A stretch of DNA of 58,061 nucleotides from Clostridia bacterium (GCA_022651385.1 JALCQR010000013.1:1-58061); one strand, 5' to 3'; counted from the first letter of the stretch, positions 1 to 8,499 are shown. The notes: a model not told the origin generated them from the letters alone. Numbers and translations: made by a program.

Positions 1-200
1 TTGCACATTACGCAATGACACTCGGCGGATACAGAACAACATTTGCATATCCTCCTACAAGCTCTCATGAAAACCTTACAAAAGATGAAAGACTTGCTCT
101 CGGAATCACAGACGGCATGCTCAGAATTTCAGTAGGTATCGAAAACACAGAAGACCTTGTAAGTGATTTCCTTCAGGCACTTGAAAAGGCATATAAATAA
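1..200 (+). CDS. Cys/Met-metabolism PLP enzyme, C-terminal fragment
   Basis: Only the last 65 residues are inside the window; the gene enters from the left edge in the frame that begins at base 3. The motifs LGGYRTT, PPTSSH and MLRISVGIEN are typical of the C-terminus of the cystathionine gamma-synthase / methionine gamma-lyase / O-acetylhomoserine sulfhydrylase family, which uses pyridoxal phosphate to make or break C-S bonds. The active-site lysine lies outside the window, so the exact reaction cannot be told. It is a paralogue, not a copy, of the gene at the right edge. A hairpin terminator follows. Confidence 0.85.
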   Translation, partial: AHYAMTLGGYRTTFAYPPTSSHENLTKDERLALGITDGMLRISVGIENTEDLVSDFLQALEKAYK

Positions 201-273
201 TAAATACGGTATTAACATTATCCTCGTATATATCAAACTTTAAAACAAGCTCATATACATTTGAATTAAATAA

Positions 274-310
274 ACCGGCATCGTTTTTATTACGGTGCCG
301 GTATATTTTT
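274..310 (+). terminator. Rho-independent terminator of the PLP enzyme gene
   Basis: A ten-pair stem (ACCGGCATCG with CGGTGCCGGT, one G-T pair) closes a nine-base A/T loop and is followed by a T-rich run. It lies about 75 bases after the stop codon of the left-edge gene. Confidence 0.8.
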
Positions 311-478
311 ACAATTCAAAAAATTATACTCTATTGCCTTAACAAATATAGTTAAAAATCATGAAAATTCATATTAAAATTGTAAAACCAAAACTTTATT
401 AAGCATTATTGACAATTATTTAAAAGAAGTTTATATTTTTATGTATCTTTACAAAAATAAAAATAGGGGTTTTAGGGT

Positions 479-1396
479 ATGACGGTCTTTACTACAACAC
501 TAAATCAAATGGCAATACTTTTTATATTTATACTTATAGGTTTTTTTCTGAAAAAAAGACGTTTGCTTCCTGAAGACGGTGCTACGGTTCTTTCAAAGCT
601 TGAAACAAACATAATAATGCCTGCTTTAATACTTAACACATTTATATCTAAATGTACATTTGACGTTATAAGCCAAAAAACTCCTATTATTTTATGGGGC
701 ATAGCCATAGCTTTTGTAAGTGTAATTGTTGCAATACCTCTTTCTGTGCCGTTTGCCGAAAAAGGGGCATTAAGAAAAATATACTGCTACAGCATTGCTA
801 TTGCTAACTCAGGTTTTATGGGAAATGCCGTTATGATTGGTGTATTTGGAAATGATGTGTTTTTTGACTATCTTATATTCACAATGCCTATAAATATTGT
901 TATATATACTTGGGGCGTTTCACTTCTTATGCCTTCAAAAGGAGGAAATCCTCTTTTAAGACTGATAAATCCAATATGTATGTCTATGGTTATAGGCGCT
1001 GTTATAGGACTTACAAAAATTGCTATTCCGGCATGTGCAATGACTGTGCTTAAAGATGCCGCGGCATGCATGGCACCGCTTGCTATGATACTTACAGGCT
1101 TTACCATAGGTAGGTATGATATTAAAAAACTACTTACCGATAAAAAAGTATATATTGTTACTGCTTTGAGACTTCTTATACTGCCTGCGTTTTTTGTGTT
1201 TTTGTTCCGCTTTTTAGGTATGTCTCATGATATTTTGATTCTTGCACTGTGCACTGTGGCTATGCCCCTTGGACTAAACACGGTTGTTTTTCCGGCAGCG
1301 TACGGCGGCGATACGTCTACAGGAGCAAGCATGGCACTTATATCGCATACTCTTTCGGTATTAACGATACCTTTTGTTTTTGCTGTACTTTTATAA
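479..1396 (+). CDS. AEC-family permease (auxin efflux carrier type)
   Basis: Integral membrane protein of 305 residues with about ten hydrophobic segments and the AEC-family N-terminus (an ILIGFFLKKRRLLP stretch followed by LETNIIMPALIL). Bacterial members move small organic acids such as malate, malonate or 2-oxo acids; the substrate here is unknown. The ATG at 479 follows an AGGGGTTTTAGGGT stretch that can serve as ribosome site. It stands alone between two control elements: a terminator before it and the MATE promoter and leader just after its stop. A second AEC protein is encoded at 49566-50477. Confidence 0.85.
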   Translation: MTVFTTTLNQMAILFIFILIGFFLKKRRLLPEDGATVLSKLETNIIMPALILNTFISKCTFDVISQKTPIILWGIAIAFVSVIVAIPLSVPFAEKGALRKIYCYSIAIANSGFMGNAVMIGVFGNDVFFDYLIFTMPINIVIYTWGVSLLMPSKGGNPLLRLINPICMSMVIGAVIGLTKIAIPACAMTVLKDAAACMAPLAMILTGFTIGRYDIKKLLTDKKVYIVTALRLLILPAFFVFLFRFLGMSHDILILALCTVAMPLGLNTVVFPAAYGGDTSTGASMALISHTLSVLTIPFVFAVLL

Positions 1397-1415
1397 AAAA
1401 TTCCGAATGTTTACA

Positions 1416-1444
1416 TTGACAAAACAGAATATTTTTTGTAACAT
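1416..1444 (+). promoter_or_regulatory. Sigma-A-type promoter of the MATE gene
   Basis: TTGACA at 1416-1421 and TAACAT at 1439-1444 with exactly 17 bases between. Transcription would start near 1451 and run through a leader of about 100 bases before the MATE start codon. Confidence 0.7.
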
Positions 1445-1450
1445 TGTTTT

Positions 1451-1532
1451 TAGTCATCGGAGGACCTGTAATCGCAATTACAAGTGTCGAGAAAGATGCC
1501 GGATGCGTCCGGTATTTTTCCCGGCTTTTTTT
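1451..1532 (+). promoter_or_regulatory. Candidate guanidine-IV (mepA-type) riboswitch with terminator
   Basis: Seen: a structured leader between a strong promoter and a MATE gene. It contains CATCGGAGGACC, a perfect hairpin (TGTAAT/ATTACA), the stretch GTCGAGAAAG, then two mutually exclusive hairpins: ATGCCGGA/TCCGGTAT at 1496-1515, and CCGG/CCGG at 1509-1524 followed by seven T. The first takes away the left arm of the second, so it would act as antiterminator. Known: the guanidine-IV class sits before mepA-type MATE genes of Clostridia and switches transcription on when guanidine binds. Inferred: class membership, from context and layout; I could not align it to the family model. Confidence 0.6.
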
Positions 1533-1550
1533 GGCTTAAGGAGGGGAAAA

Positions 1551-2903
1551 ATGCAGAAAACAGATGATTTTACAAGCGGGAAAATACTTGCCCCGCTTTT
1601 AAGGTTTTCGATGCCTATATTTTTTGCGGTGTTTTTACAGGCAATGTATGGTGCTGCGGACCTTTTAATAGTGGGACAATTTTCAGATTCGGCGGGTGTA
1701 TCAGCAGTGGCTACTGGAAGCCTGTGTATGCAGACAGTAACAGGTATTGTTACAGGCCTTACAATGGGTATAACCATACTTATCAGTAAAAAATTAGGTG
1801 AAGAACATTTAAAGGAAGCAGCGGATGTAATCGGCACAAGCATATGTTTATTTGCTGTTATAGGCATAGCTATAAGTGTAACAATGGTGCTGCTTTCAAA
1901 AAAATTCGCTTACATAATGCAGATACCTTCCGAGGCTTTTGACAGCATGACTAAATATGTAAAAATATGCTCATTTGGAGCAATATTTATTGTAGCTTAT
2001 AATGTTATAAGTGGTATAATGCGCGGCCTTGGAAACTCAAAACTGCCTCTTTTGTTTGTGTTTGTTGCATGTATTGTAAACATAGCCGGAGACTTGATTT
2101 TAGTAGGTTATTTTAATTTTGGTGCTTCAGGGGCCGCTACGGCAACTGTAGCGGCTCAGGCTGTAAGCGTATTGTTTTCAATTGCCGTTATTAAAAAAAC
2201 AGGCTTGCCTTTTAAATTTTCAGTTGAAAATATAAAGTTCTGCAAAAAATACCTGCTTATGATTTTAAAGCTTGGTTTACCTATTGCCATGCAGGATGCC
2301 CTTGTAAATGTATCTTATTTAATTCTTATAGCAATTGTAAATACTCTTGGACTTGTGGCGTCGGCGGCTGTGGGAGTAGGTGAGAAAATAGTAATATTTC
2401 TAATGCTTATACCTTTTTCGTATATGTCATCGGTATCAACTTTCGTAGCGCGCAATATTGGTGCCGGTAAGCCTGAGAGGGCTAAAAAATGTCTTTACTA
2501 TGCTATGGGAACATCAGTTGTTTTCGGATTGGCAATGTTTGGAATTTCATTTTTCAGAGGAGATATTTTAGCAGGCATATTTTCAAAAGACAGCACTGTC
2601 ATAGCTGCTTGTGCCCAGTATATGAAATCCTATGCATTTGACTGTTTGCTTGTTTCATTTTTATTTTGCTTTGTCGGATATTTTAACGGATACGGAAAAA
2701 CATTTTTTGTGCTTATACAAAGTGTTGCGGCTTCATTTTTAGTAAGAATACCGATTTCTTATATAATGAGCAAAAAGGCAAATCCAAGTCTGTTTTTTAT
2801 AGGTCTTGCGTCGCCTGTTGCCACTGCGTCGGCACTTACAGCATGTATTGTTTATTTTGTAATTTTAAACAGAAATACAAAAGAGTGCATAGACTTAAAA
2901 TAA
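1551..2903 (+). CDS. MATE-family efflux transporter (MepA-like)
   Basis: Multidrug and toxin extrusion antiporter of 450 residues with twelve hydrophobic segments; the N-terminal KILAPLLRFSMPIFFAVFLQAMYGAADLLIVGQF is typical, and the two halves resemble each other as usual. Such proteins export cationic compounds in exchange for Na+ or H+. I place the start at 1551 behind AAGGAGGGG, not at the upstream in-frame ATG at 1374, which overlaps the AEC gene and lies before the promoter. If the leader is a guanidine-IV switch, the exported substrate is probably guanidine or a guanidinium compound. The gene is monocistronic. Confidence 0.9.
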   Translation: MQKTDDFTSGKILAPLLRFSMPIFFAVFLQAMYGAADLLIVGQFSDSAGVSAVATGSLCMQTVTGIVTGLTMGITILISKKLGEEHLKEAADVIGTSICLFAVIGIAISVTMVLLSKKFAYIMQIPSEAFDSMTKYVKICSFGAIFIVAYNVISGIMRGLGNSKLPLLFVFVACIVNIAGDLILVGYFNFGASGAATATVAAQAVSVLFSIAVIKKTGLPFKFSVENIKFCKKYLLMILKLGLPIAMQDALVNVSYLILIAIVNTLGLVASAAVGVGEKIVIFLMLIPFSYMSSVSTFVARNIGAGKPERAKKCLYYAMGTSVVFGLAMFGISFFRGDILAGIFSKDSTVIAACAQYMKSYAFDCLLVSFLFCFVGYFNGYGKTFFVLIQSVAASFLVRIPISYIMSKKANPSLFFIGLASPVATASALTACIVYFVILNRNTKECIDLK

Positions 2904-2997
2904 TATTTCATACCAAAACAGTAGTAATACAGTAAGCCGACTGATATCTGAAAAAGGCCATTTTTTAATGTAAATTTTTTGTATTTAATATGTGATA

Positions 2998-3026
2998 TTG
3001 ACATTGAAAAATAATAATGCAATAAT
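2998..3026 (+). promoter_or_regulatory. Promoter of the 4-hydroxybutyryl-CoA dehydratase gene
   Basis: TTGACA at 2998-3003, a 17-base spacer and AATAAT at 3021-3026 (five of six bases match TATAAT). It lies about 60 bases before the start codon at 3087. Confidence 0.6.
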
Positions 3027-3086
3027 AAAAAAGAACATTGTCTTATAATTATCAATACATTATTAAATGGAAAGGATTGATATAAA

Positions 3087-4535
3087 ATGGCTTTAATGAC
3101 AGGTGAGCAATATCTTGAAAGTATCAGGAAGCTTAATATGAATATATACATGTTCGGCGAGAAAATAAAAAACGCCGAATCAAGTCCTATACTGCGTCCG
3201 TCCCTTAATTCGGTGAAGGCTACGTATGACTTGGCACAAATGCCGGAGTATGAGGACATTATGACGGCTACTGGTCTTAACGGAGAGAAAATAAACCGTT
3301 TTACACATATACATAGAAGTCAGGAAGACCTTATTAAAAAAGTTAAAATGCAGAGGCTCTGCGGAAAAAAGACAGGCGCATGTTTCCAGAGATGTGTTGG
3401 ATTTGACGCTTTTAACGCCGTATACAGCACAACTTTTGAAATAGATGACAAATACGGTACACACTATCATGAAAATTTCAGAAAATATATGGAGCTTGTG
3501 CAGGGCCGTGACTATACGGTAGACGGAGCAATGACCGACGGAAAAGGCGACCGCTCTCTTTCACCAAGCAAACAGCCGGACCCGGATTCATATCTTCATG
3601 TAGTTGAAAGACGCCCAGACGGCGTTGTTGTTAGAGGAGCAAAGGTACATCAGACAGGTATCACAAATTCTCATGAGGTGCTTGTAATGCCTACATGTGC
3701 CATGAAACCTGAGGATAAAGACTATGCTATATCTTTTGCCGTTCCGACAGACAGCAAGGGCATTACTATTATTGTAGGACGCCAAAGCTGTGATACAAGA
3801 AAGCTTGAAGGTTCTTCAATTGATACAGGAAACCCGAAATTCGGAGGCATGGAAGCACTTGTTGTGTTTGACAACGTATTTGTACCTAACGACAGAATAT
3901 TCCTTAACGGTGAGACGGAGTTTGCGACTATGCTTGTTGAGAGATTTTCAGGGTATCACAGACAAAGCTACGGCGGATGTAAGGTTGGTGTAGGCGATGT
4001 GCTTATAGGAGCGGCAGCGCTTGCGGCAGATTACAACGGTGTTCCAAAGGCATCACACATCAAAGACAAACTTATAGAAATGGTGCATCTTAATGAGACT
4101 CTTTATGCCTGCGGTATAGCATGTTCGGCAGAAGGCTCAAAAACAAAATCTGGAAACTATCTTATTGACCTTATGCTGGCAAATGTATGTAAACAAAACG
4201 TTACAAGGTTCCCTTATGATATTGCAAGGCTTGCACAGGATATTGCAGGAGGGCTTGTGGTAACGGCACCTTCGGAAAAAGATTTGAAGGATGAAAAACT
4301 TGGCGCTTACATTGAAAAATATTTCTGCGGAGCAGCAGGCGTTAAAACGGAAGACAGAATTAAAATTATGCGCCTTATTGAAAACCTCACTCTCGGAACT
4401 GCCGCTGTAGGATATCTTACAGAATCGCTTCACGGAGCAGGTTCTCCTCAGGCTCAGAGAATAATGATTTCAAGACAAAGCCATATGGATGAAAAGAAGA
4501 AACTTGCTAAAGCAATTGTTGATATAAAAGACTGA
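3087..4535 (+). CDS. abfD: 4-hydroxybutyryl-CoA dehydratase / vinylacetyl-CoA isomerase
   Basis: Cytoplasmic FAD and [4Fe-4S] enzyme of 482 residues with the acyl-CoA dehydrogenase-like fold of the HpaB superfamily. It converts 4-hydroxybutyryl-CoA to crotonyl-CoA by a ketyl-radical route and isomerises vinylacetyl-CoA. The four ligands known for the Clostridium aminobutyricum enzyme (C99, C103, H292, C299) are present here as C99, C103, H291 and C298, and the TESLHGAGSPQAQR motif sits near residue 447. That separates it from flavin hydroxylases of the same superfamily. No 4-hydroxybutyrate CoA-transferase or dehydrogenase is adjacent; a hairpin terminator follows. Its crotonyl-CoA could feed the acyl-CoA dehydrogenases at 35-39 kb. 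Confidence 0.92.
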   Translation: MALMTGEQYLESIRKLNMNIYMFGEKIKNAESSPILRPSLNSVKATYDLAQMPEYEDIMTATGLNGEKINRFTHIHRSQEDLIKKVKMQRLCGKKTGACFQRCVGFDAFNAVYSTTFEIDDKYGTHYHENFRKYMELVQGRDYTVDGAMTDGKGDRSLSPSKQPDPDSYLHVVERRPDGVVVRGAKVHQTGITNSHEVLVMPTCAMKPEDKDYAISFAVPTDSKGITIIVGRQSCDTRKLEGSSIDTGNPKFGGMEALVVFDNVFVPNDRIFLNGETEFATMLVERFSGYHRQSYGGCKVGVGDVLIGAAALAADYNGVPKASHIKDKLIEMVHLNETLYACGIACSAEGSKTKSGNYLIDLMLANVCKQNVTRFPYDIARLAQDIAGGLVVTAPSEKDLKDEKLGAYIEKYFCGAAGVKTEDRIKIMRLIENLTLGTAAVGYLTESLHGAGSPQAQRIMISRQSHMDEKKKLAKAIVDIKD

Positions 4536-4595
4536 TATTGATTGCGATTTGTTATGAATTGTGATAATATAATGTACGTATTGTTTAAGAATTTT

Positions 4596-4623
4596 AAGCC
4601 AAGTCAGTTTACGGCTTGGCTTT
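4596..4623 (+). terminator. Terminator-like hairpin after abfD
   Basis: AAGCCAAG at 4596-4603 pairs with CTTGGCTT at 4615-4622 around an eleven-base loop. The T run is short, so read-through into the next three genes is possible. Confidence 0.5.
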
Positions 4624-4634
4624 AGTTATGTGCT

Positions 4635-4931
4635 ATGAAAATAATAATTGGAGTAAAATACTGCGGCGGCTGCAATGTATCATATGACAGAACGGAAGTT
4701 TTGAAAAAAATTGAAAGCGCTTTTGACGAAAGTAAAGTTATGTTTGAAAATGTGAAAGAAAATATGCTTTATGACTACGTTTTGATTTTAAACGGATGTC
4801 TTTCTCAATGCGCGGATATTTCAAAAATTAATAGCAAATATGGCTTTTTAAGTATTGTGTCACCGGATGGAATAAAAGAAGCATGTGAAAACATAAGAAT
4901 ATTATCGTTATCATTAAAGGAGCAGATTTAA
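4635..4931 (+). CDS. Small CGGC-motif protein, function unknown
   Basis: A 98-residue soluble protein with a CGGCN motif at residues 10-14 and a second pair of cysteines around residues 55-59 (LNGCLSQCAD). The start of the fold (KIIIGVKYCGGCN) resembles small thiol or metal-binding proteins of Clostridia, but I do not recognise a characterised family. The stop overlaps the next ATG by one base, so it is translationally coupled to the deaminase. No clear ribosome site precedes the ATG at 4635, so the start is less certain. Confidence 0.65.
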   Translation: MKIIIGVKYCGGCNVSYDRTEVLKKIESAFDESKVMFENVKENMLYDYVLILNGCLSQCADISKINSKYGFLSIVSPDGIKEACENIRILSLSLKEQI

Positions 4932-5383
4932 TGGATTATATGGACGAGGCGCTTAAAGAGGCATATAAGGGCATACAAAACGGAGACGGAGGCCCCTTTG
5001 GCTCAGTAATTGTAAAAGACAGGAAAATAGTAGGCAGAGGTCATAACTGTGTTTTGCTTAAGAAAGATCCTACATGCCACGGCGAAATGGAAGCAATAAG
5101 AGACGCCTGTAAAAACCTTGATACTTATGATTTGTCGGGCTGTGAGCTTTATACAACGGCTGAACCTTGCCCAATGTGCCTTGGAGGCATACTTTGGAGC
5201 AATATAAATAAAGTTTATTACGGCTGTACAAAAGAAGATAGCGACAAAATCGGGTTTAGAGACGATGTTTTTTATGATTACTTAAATGGAAAGAACAGCT
5301 TGATTTCAGTACATGAGTTAAAACGTGAAAAGTGTCTTGAGCTTTTTAACGAATTTAAGAAGCTTAATCCTACCATTTATTGA
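4931..5383 (+). CDS. Guanine deaminase-like nucleoside/base deaminase
   Basis: A 150-residue cytidine-deaminase-fold zinc hydrolase. Zinc ligands and catalytic residues are visible: H50 and E52 in HGE, and C80 and C83 in PCPMC. Length, the GPFGSVIV start and the DKIGFRDD C-terminal region fit the GuaD type (guanine to xanthine plus ammonia) better than the tRNA adenosine deaminase TadA. The usual HAE is HGE here. It starts on the last base of the preceding stop codon, and a GAGGGGGA ribosome site for the next gene follows. The substrate is inferred from resemblance only. Confidence 0.8.
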   Translation: MDYMDEALKEAYKGIQNGDGGPFGSVIVKDRKIVGRGHNCVLLKKDPTCHGEMEAIRDACKNLDTYDLSGCELYTTAEPCPMCLGGILWSNINKVYYGCTKEDSDKIGFRDDVFYDYLNGKNSLISVHELKREKCLELFNEFKKLNPTIY

Positions 5384-5405
5384 TTATAATGAGGGGGAAG
5401 TATAA

Positions 5406-6503
5406 ATGATTGTTAGATTTCCGGATTATTACAAGGACTTTAAATGCACAGCTTCAAAATGCAGTGACAATTGCTGTATAGGCTGGGAAATAGACATTGA
5501 CAAAAAAACTTTGGAATATTATCAGAGTGTCGGCGGAAAAATAGGCGAAAAGCTTTGTGAAAACATAAGTCTTGACGGAGAAACAGCCAGTTTTATACTC
5601 AAAAATAATCGCTGCCCTTTTTTAAATGATGAAAATTTATGTGATATAATTATAAATCTCAGCAAAGAGCATCTATGCGAAATATGCCGTGAGCATCCGC
5701 GTTTTAATGAATGGTTTGGGAAAGAAAAAGAAACAGGTTTGGGCCTGTGCTGTGAGGAAGCGGCGCGTCTTGTGCTCTCAAAGAAAGACAAAACAACGTT
5801 TTATGAAGAAACTACAGATGAGCCTGAAACGAAAGAAAAGCCTTGCTTTCAGATGCTTAAAAAAAGCCGTGATAAAATATTTGAGATTCTTCAAAACAGA
5901 GACAAAAAAATAGGACAGCGTATAATTGAGGTTATTGTTTTTTCGGAAATATTTCAGGCAGAAATAGATTCAGGCAGGGAAAATGTTGATTTTGATTATA
6001 TATATAGTTTGGCTCTTGATGACTTAAACAGAGAAAAAGCAGACAGAAACCTTGATTTTACGGAAAAAATATTTGATGTGCTTGACAATTTGGAATATAT
6101 GCAAAACGAGCTTCTTACAACTGTTTCATCGGCATTTGAGCATATACGAAAAAACGGCTTTAAATGCATGAATAAATTTACCGAATTTATGTCTGAAAAC
6201 AATGAATTTGAAAATATTATGGTCTATATAGTTTTCAGATATTATCTCAAGGCTGTTAATGATATGCGGGTGCTTGAAAAAATTAAAGGCATTGTTCTTT
6301 TTATGTTTGTTATTTTAATTCTCGAATATGAGAAATGGTTTGAAAATAATCAGGTATCCGAGCTTAAAGACCGCATTTACTGTGTAAAACTGTTTTCAAA
6401 AGAAATAGAATACAGCGAAGAAAATTTAAATATGATTGAGGATAACATGGGTTCGTTATACAGTGAAGACCTTATTGGGTTTATTGAAAAAACAGGAATG
6501 TAA
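5406..6503 (+). CDS. fliB: Flagellin lysine-N-methylase-like protein (FliB family)
   Basis: A 365-residue protein beginning with RFPDYYKDFKC, then a cysteine cluster at C14, C19, C23 and C24, with further cysteines around residues 70-100 (NNRCPF, LCDII, HLCEICREHPR). This is the Fe-S/zinc-type N-terminal signature of the FliB family, which methylates lysines of flagellin in Salmonella. In Clostridia many FliB-like genes lie away from flagellar loci, as here, so the target protein is uncertain. A strong GAGGGGGA ribosome site precedes the ATG. Last gene of the probable 4635-6503 operon. Confidence 0.75.
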   Translation: MIVRFPDYYKDFKCTASKCSDNCCIGWEIDIDKKTLEYYQSVGGKIGEKLCENISLDGETASFILKNNRCPFLNDENLCDIIINLSKEHLCEICREHPRFNEWFGKEKETGLGLCCEEAARLVLSKKDKTTFYEETTDEPETKEKPCFQMLKKSRDKIFEILQNRDKKIGQRIIEVIVFSEIFQAEIDSGRENVDFDYIYSLALDDLNREKADRNLDFTEKIFDVLDNLEYMQNELLTTVSSAFEHIRKNGFKCMNKFTEFMSENNEFENIMVYIVFRYYLKAVNDMRVLEKIKGIVLFMFVILILEYEKWFENNQVSELKDRIYCVKLFSKEIEYSEENLNMIEDNMGSLYSEDLIGFIEKTGM

Positions 6504-6529
6504 TTTTGTTTTGAATATGTAAAAAGCAA

Positions 6530-6690
6530 GTGGAACTTAGGGGGACTTTTTTACTTGCAAAAAGCTCCCCTAACCCCTTAAAAATACGCTTAAATGTAAT
6601 AAAAACCAGCAGGATTCTGTCCCGCCAACCCTGCAAACCTTTAAAAAGGCTTGAACTAAACTCCAATAGGCTTCGCCCCAATAATTATTT
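6530..6690 (+). repeat. Dispersed repeat, copy 1 (about 150 bp)
   Basis: From about 6538 (TTAGGGGGA) through CAAAAAGCTCCCCTAACCCC and CTTGAACTAAACT to CTTCGCCCCAATAATT near 6685, this stretch matches the reverse complement of 41113-41270, with scattered substitutions. It contains short inverted repeats (TTAGGGG/CCCCTAA, ACCTTTAAAAAGG) and no credible gene. It lies between two converging genes. The rest of this 233-base gap holds a small GGCTTT/AAAGCC hairpin that can end panD transcription. Confidence 0.8.
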
Positions 6691-6736
6691 TATAGGGCTT
6701 TATAAAAAAAGCCATTATATTTATAAATGTTGACTT

Positions 6737-7129
6737 TTATTTCTGGTCTGCAAGAAGACCATGCTTTTCATAATCTGCTACTCGTACAATTTTATTCTTT
6801 TCATCGACAAATACAACCGACGGTTTGAATGTTTCAGCTTCTTTATTGTCCACAAGAGCGTAGCACATTATTATTATTTTATCGCCTTGGCTTGCACATC
6901 TTGCGGCAGCACCGTTCAGGCATATCATTCCGCTTCCTTTTTTGCCGGCAATGGCATATGTCTCAAACCGGCTTCCGTTATTTACATCCACAACAGCAAC
7001 TTTTTCATATTCCTGTATGCCGGATGCGGAAAGAAGTTCTTCATCTATAGTAATACTTCCCACATAATTTAGTTCAGCCTGTACAACAGTTGCCCTATGT
7101 ATTTTACTCTTAAGCTTTGCTATATACAT
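6737..7129 (-). CDS. panD: Aspartate 1-decarboxylase proenzyme
   Basis: A 130-residue proenzyme that decarboxylates L-aspartate to beta-alanine for pantothenate and CoA synthesis. The self-cleavage site G24-S25 lies in YVGSITID, giving the pyruvoyl group on the new alpha-chain N-terminus; K9 and the KIHRATV start are conserved. A single gene without panB or panC beside it; the matching pantothenate kinase genes are at 17.7-19.3 kb. An AAAGGAATG stretch before the ATG at 7129 serves as ribosome site. Confidence 0.95.
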   Translation of the reverse strand: MYIAKLKSKIHRATVVQAELNYVGSITIDEELLSASGIQEYEKVAVVDVNNGSRFETYAIAGKKGSGMICLNGAAARCASQGDKIIIMCYALVDNKEAETFKPSVVFVDEKNKIVRVADYEKHGLLADQK

Positions 7130-7269
7130 TATGAATTCATTCCTTTCAAAAGAATACTGTATTCAGTTCTGATATTTGGAACATTCTCTTTTATTATACT
7201 GAAATTACAGGAAAAATCAATATAAATGTTCCAAATAGTAGAATTTGCAAAACTTAAGAACATCCGGTT

Positions 7270-8409
7270 TTAAATATACCGCCTTAAACAGCTTCTGATA
7301 AAGTCCTCAAAATCGGATTCATTTGTAAAATGCGACAATATTTCATCAATTTTTGATTCGGTAGTGTTTGTAAATCGAGTTATGTTTTCATAGTCTCCGC
7401 CGAAAAATACACGTCTTGCTATTTGATAGCGTTTTTGACTGAGCCTCGGCATTTCAAGAAAATTCTCTATATATTTTTCTATTTTATCCTTGTCTTTTAT
7501 GTGTCCTTCAACAAAAGGAAGCAGGTTTATTATATGGTCGCTTATTATATATCCGTCACAGTTTTTGAGGTTTTGTATCATTAAAAAAAGCTCTTTTACT
7601 TTTTCAATATCTGTGCACTCGTCAAAACGGCCGTCCTTGCTCATATGCCACATAACGGTATTGGGTTTTACAACAAAGGTTCTAATACGAATATAATCCG
7701 GATTTATTTTATTCATAACTTCCGCTGTTTCAATAGCGTTTTTTTCTGAAAGACTGCGTCCTCCGGAGCCGTTCATATAAAAAGCATTAAAAGTAATTCC
7801 TGCCTTTTTTATCATTTTGCCGGCTTTAATCTGCTGTTCTGAGGTAGTGCCTTTGTTTAAAAGTTTTAAGACATCGTCACAGCCTGACTCAAAACCGGAA
7901 TGTATCATAGTAAGACCGGATTTTTTAAGCATATCATATTGACTTGGGGTTATTTTTGAAAGAGTGTCGGCTCTTCCGTATATTGCTACAAGTGATATCT
8001 CGGGAAGCTTTTTGCAAAGATATGAAATTATTTCGGCTGTTTTTTCGGGCAGCAAAGCCATAGTGTTTGCGTCCTGCAAAAATACTGATTTCATATTATC
8101 TGCGGTTATCCAATTAAACACCATAGAATAACACTCACGCTCGGCGTCTGTGGAAAGCGCCGTATATTCAATATAAATATCCTTTTGGTTTACAAAACCA
8201 TTATTAATATGACTTATTATCATATCTCGGTAGTCGACAACAGTATCTATGTCTTTTTTTATATCATCAATTTTTCTTGTATGAAAAGTTCCTTCTTTAT
8301 AAAGCGTGCAAAAATTGCATTTATTCCATGTGCAGTTTTCAGTTACTCTCAAAAGCAGGCTGTTTGCGTGAAAAGGTGGCCTGATATGTCCTATTGAAAA
8401 TGTATTCAT
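7270..8409 (-). CDS. Radical SAM protein
   Basis: A 379-residue protein with an N-terminal cysteine cluster C26-x4-C31-x2-C34 (ENCTWNKCNFC), the spacing found in a radical SAM subfamily related to coproporphyrinogen oxidase-like proteins with a CPWNRC motif. It should bind [4Fe-4S] and cleave S-adenosylmethionine. The glycine-rich GSGGRSLSE stretch is consistent with SAM binding. Substrate unknown. The ATG at 8409 follows GAGGTGAT. Upstream lies a structured leader with a strong terminator only about 40 bases before the start codon, suggesting control by attenuation. Confidence 0.8.
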   Translation of the reverse strand: MNTFSIGHIRPPFHANSLLLRVTENCTWNKCNFCTLYKEGTFHTRKIDDIKKDIDTVVDYRDMIISHINNGFVNQKDIYIEYTALSTDAERECYSMVFNWITADNMKSVFLQDANTMALLPEKTAEIISYLCKKLPEISLVAIYGRADTLSKITPSQYDMLKKSGLTMIHSGFESGCDDVLKLLNKGTTSEQQIKAGKMIKKAGITFNAFYMNGSGGRSLSEKNAIETAEVMNKINPDYIRIRTFVVKPNTVMWHMSKDGRFDECTDIEKVKELFLMIQNLKNCDGYIISDHIINLLPFVEGHIKDKDKIEKYIENFLEMPRLSQKRYQIARRVFFGGDYENITRFTNTTESKIDEILSHFTNESDFEDFIRSCLRRYI

Positions 8410-8451
8410 AATATCACCTCAATTATTTTGTCATAAACAGATTATTTAATT

Positions 8452-8499
8452 CATAACTAAAATACCGTGGGATTATGCACCCACGGTATTTTAGTTATG
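8452..8499 (-). terminator. Perfect 20-bp stem terminator before the radical SAM gene
   Basis: Left arm 8452-8471 and right arm 8480-8499 pair over 20 bases without mismatch around an eight-base loop. On the minus strand the G+C core (CCGTGGG/CCCACGG) runs into TATTTTAGTT, a usable U tract. It lies between the probable promoter near 8630 and the radical SAM start at 8409, so it can stop that transcript early. Confidence 0.7.

Noticed and set aside
1374-1550. 59-residue N-terminal extension of the MATE protein
   Set aside because: It would overlap the AEC gene, start before the promoter and be translated through the riboswitch and terminator; the ATG at 1551 has a strong ribosome site.
3087-4535. 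4-hydroxyphenylacetate 3-monooxygenase (HpaB) as annotation for this flavoprotein
   Set aside because: The Cys/Cys/His/Cys Fe-S ligands and the GAGSPQAQR motif are specific to 4-hydroxybutyryl-CoA dehydratases.
6530-6733. 67-codon frame inside the dispersed repeat
   Set aside because: The frame is not conserved in the second repeat copy, and the sequence is dominated by inverted repeats.
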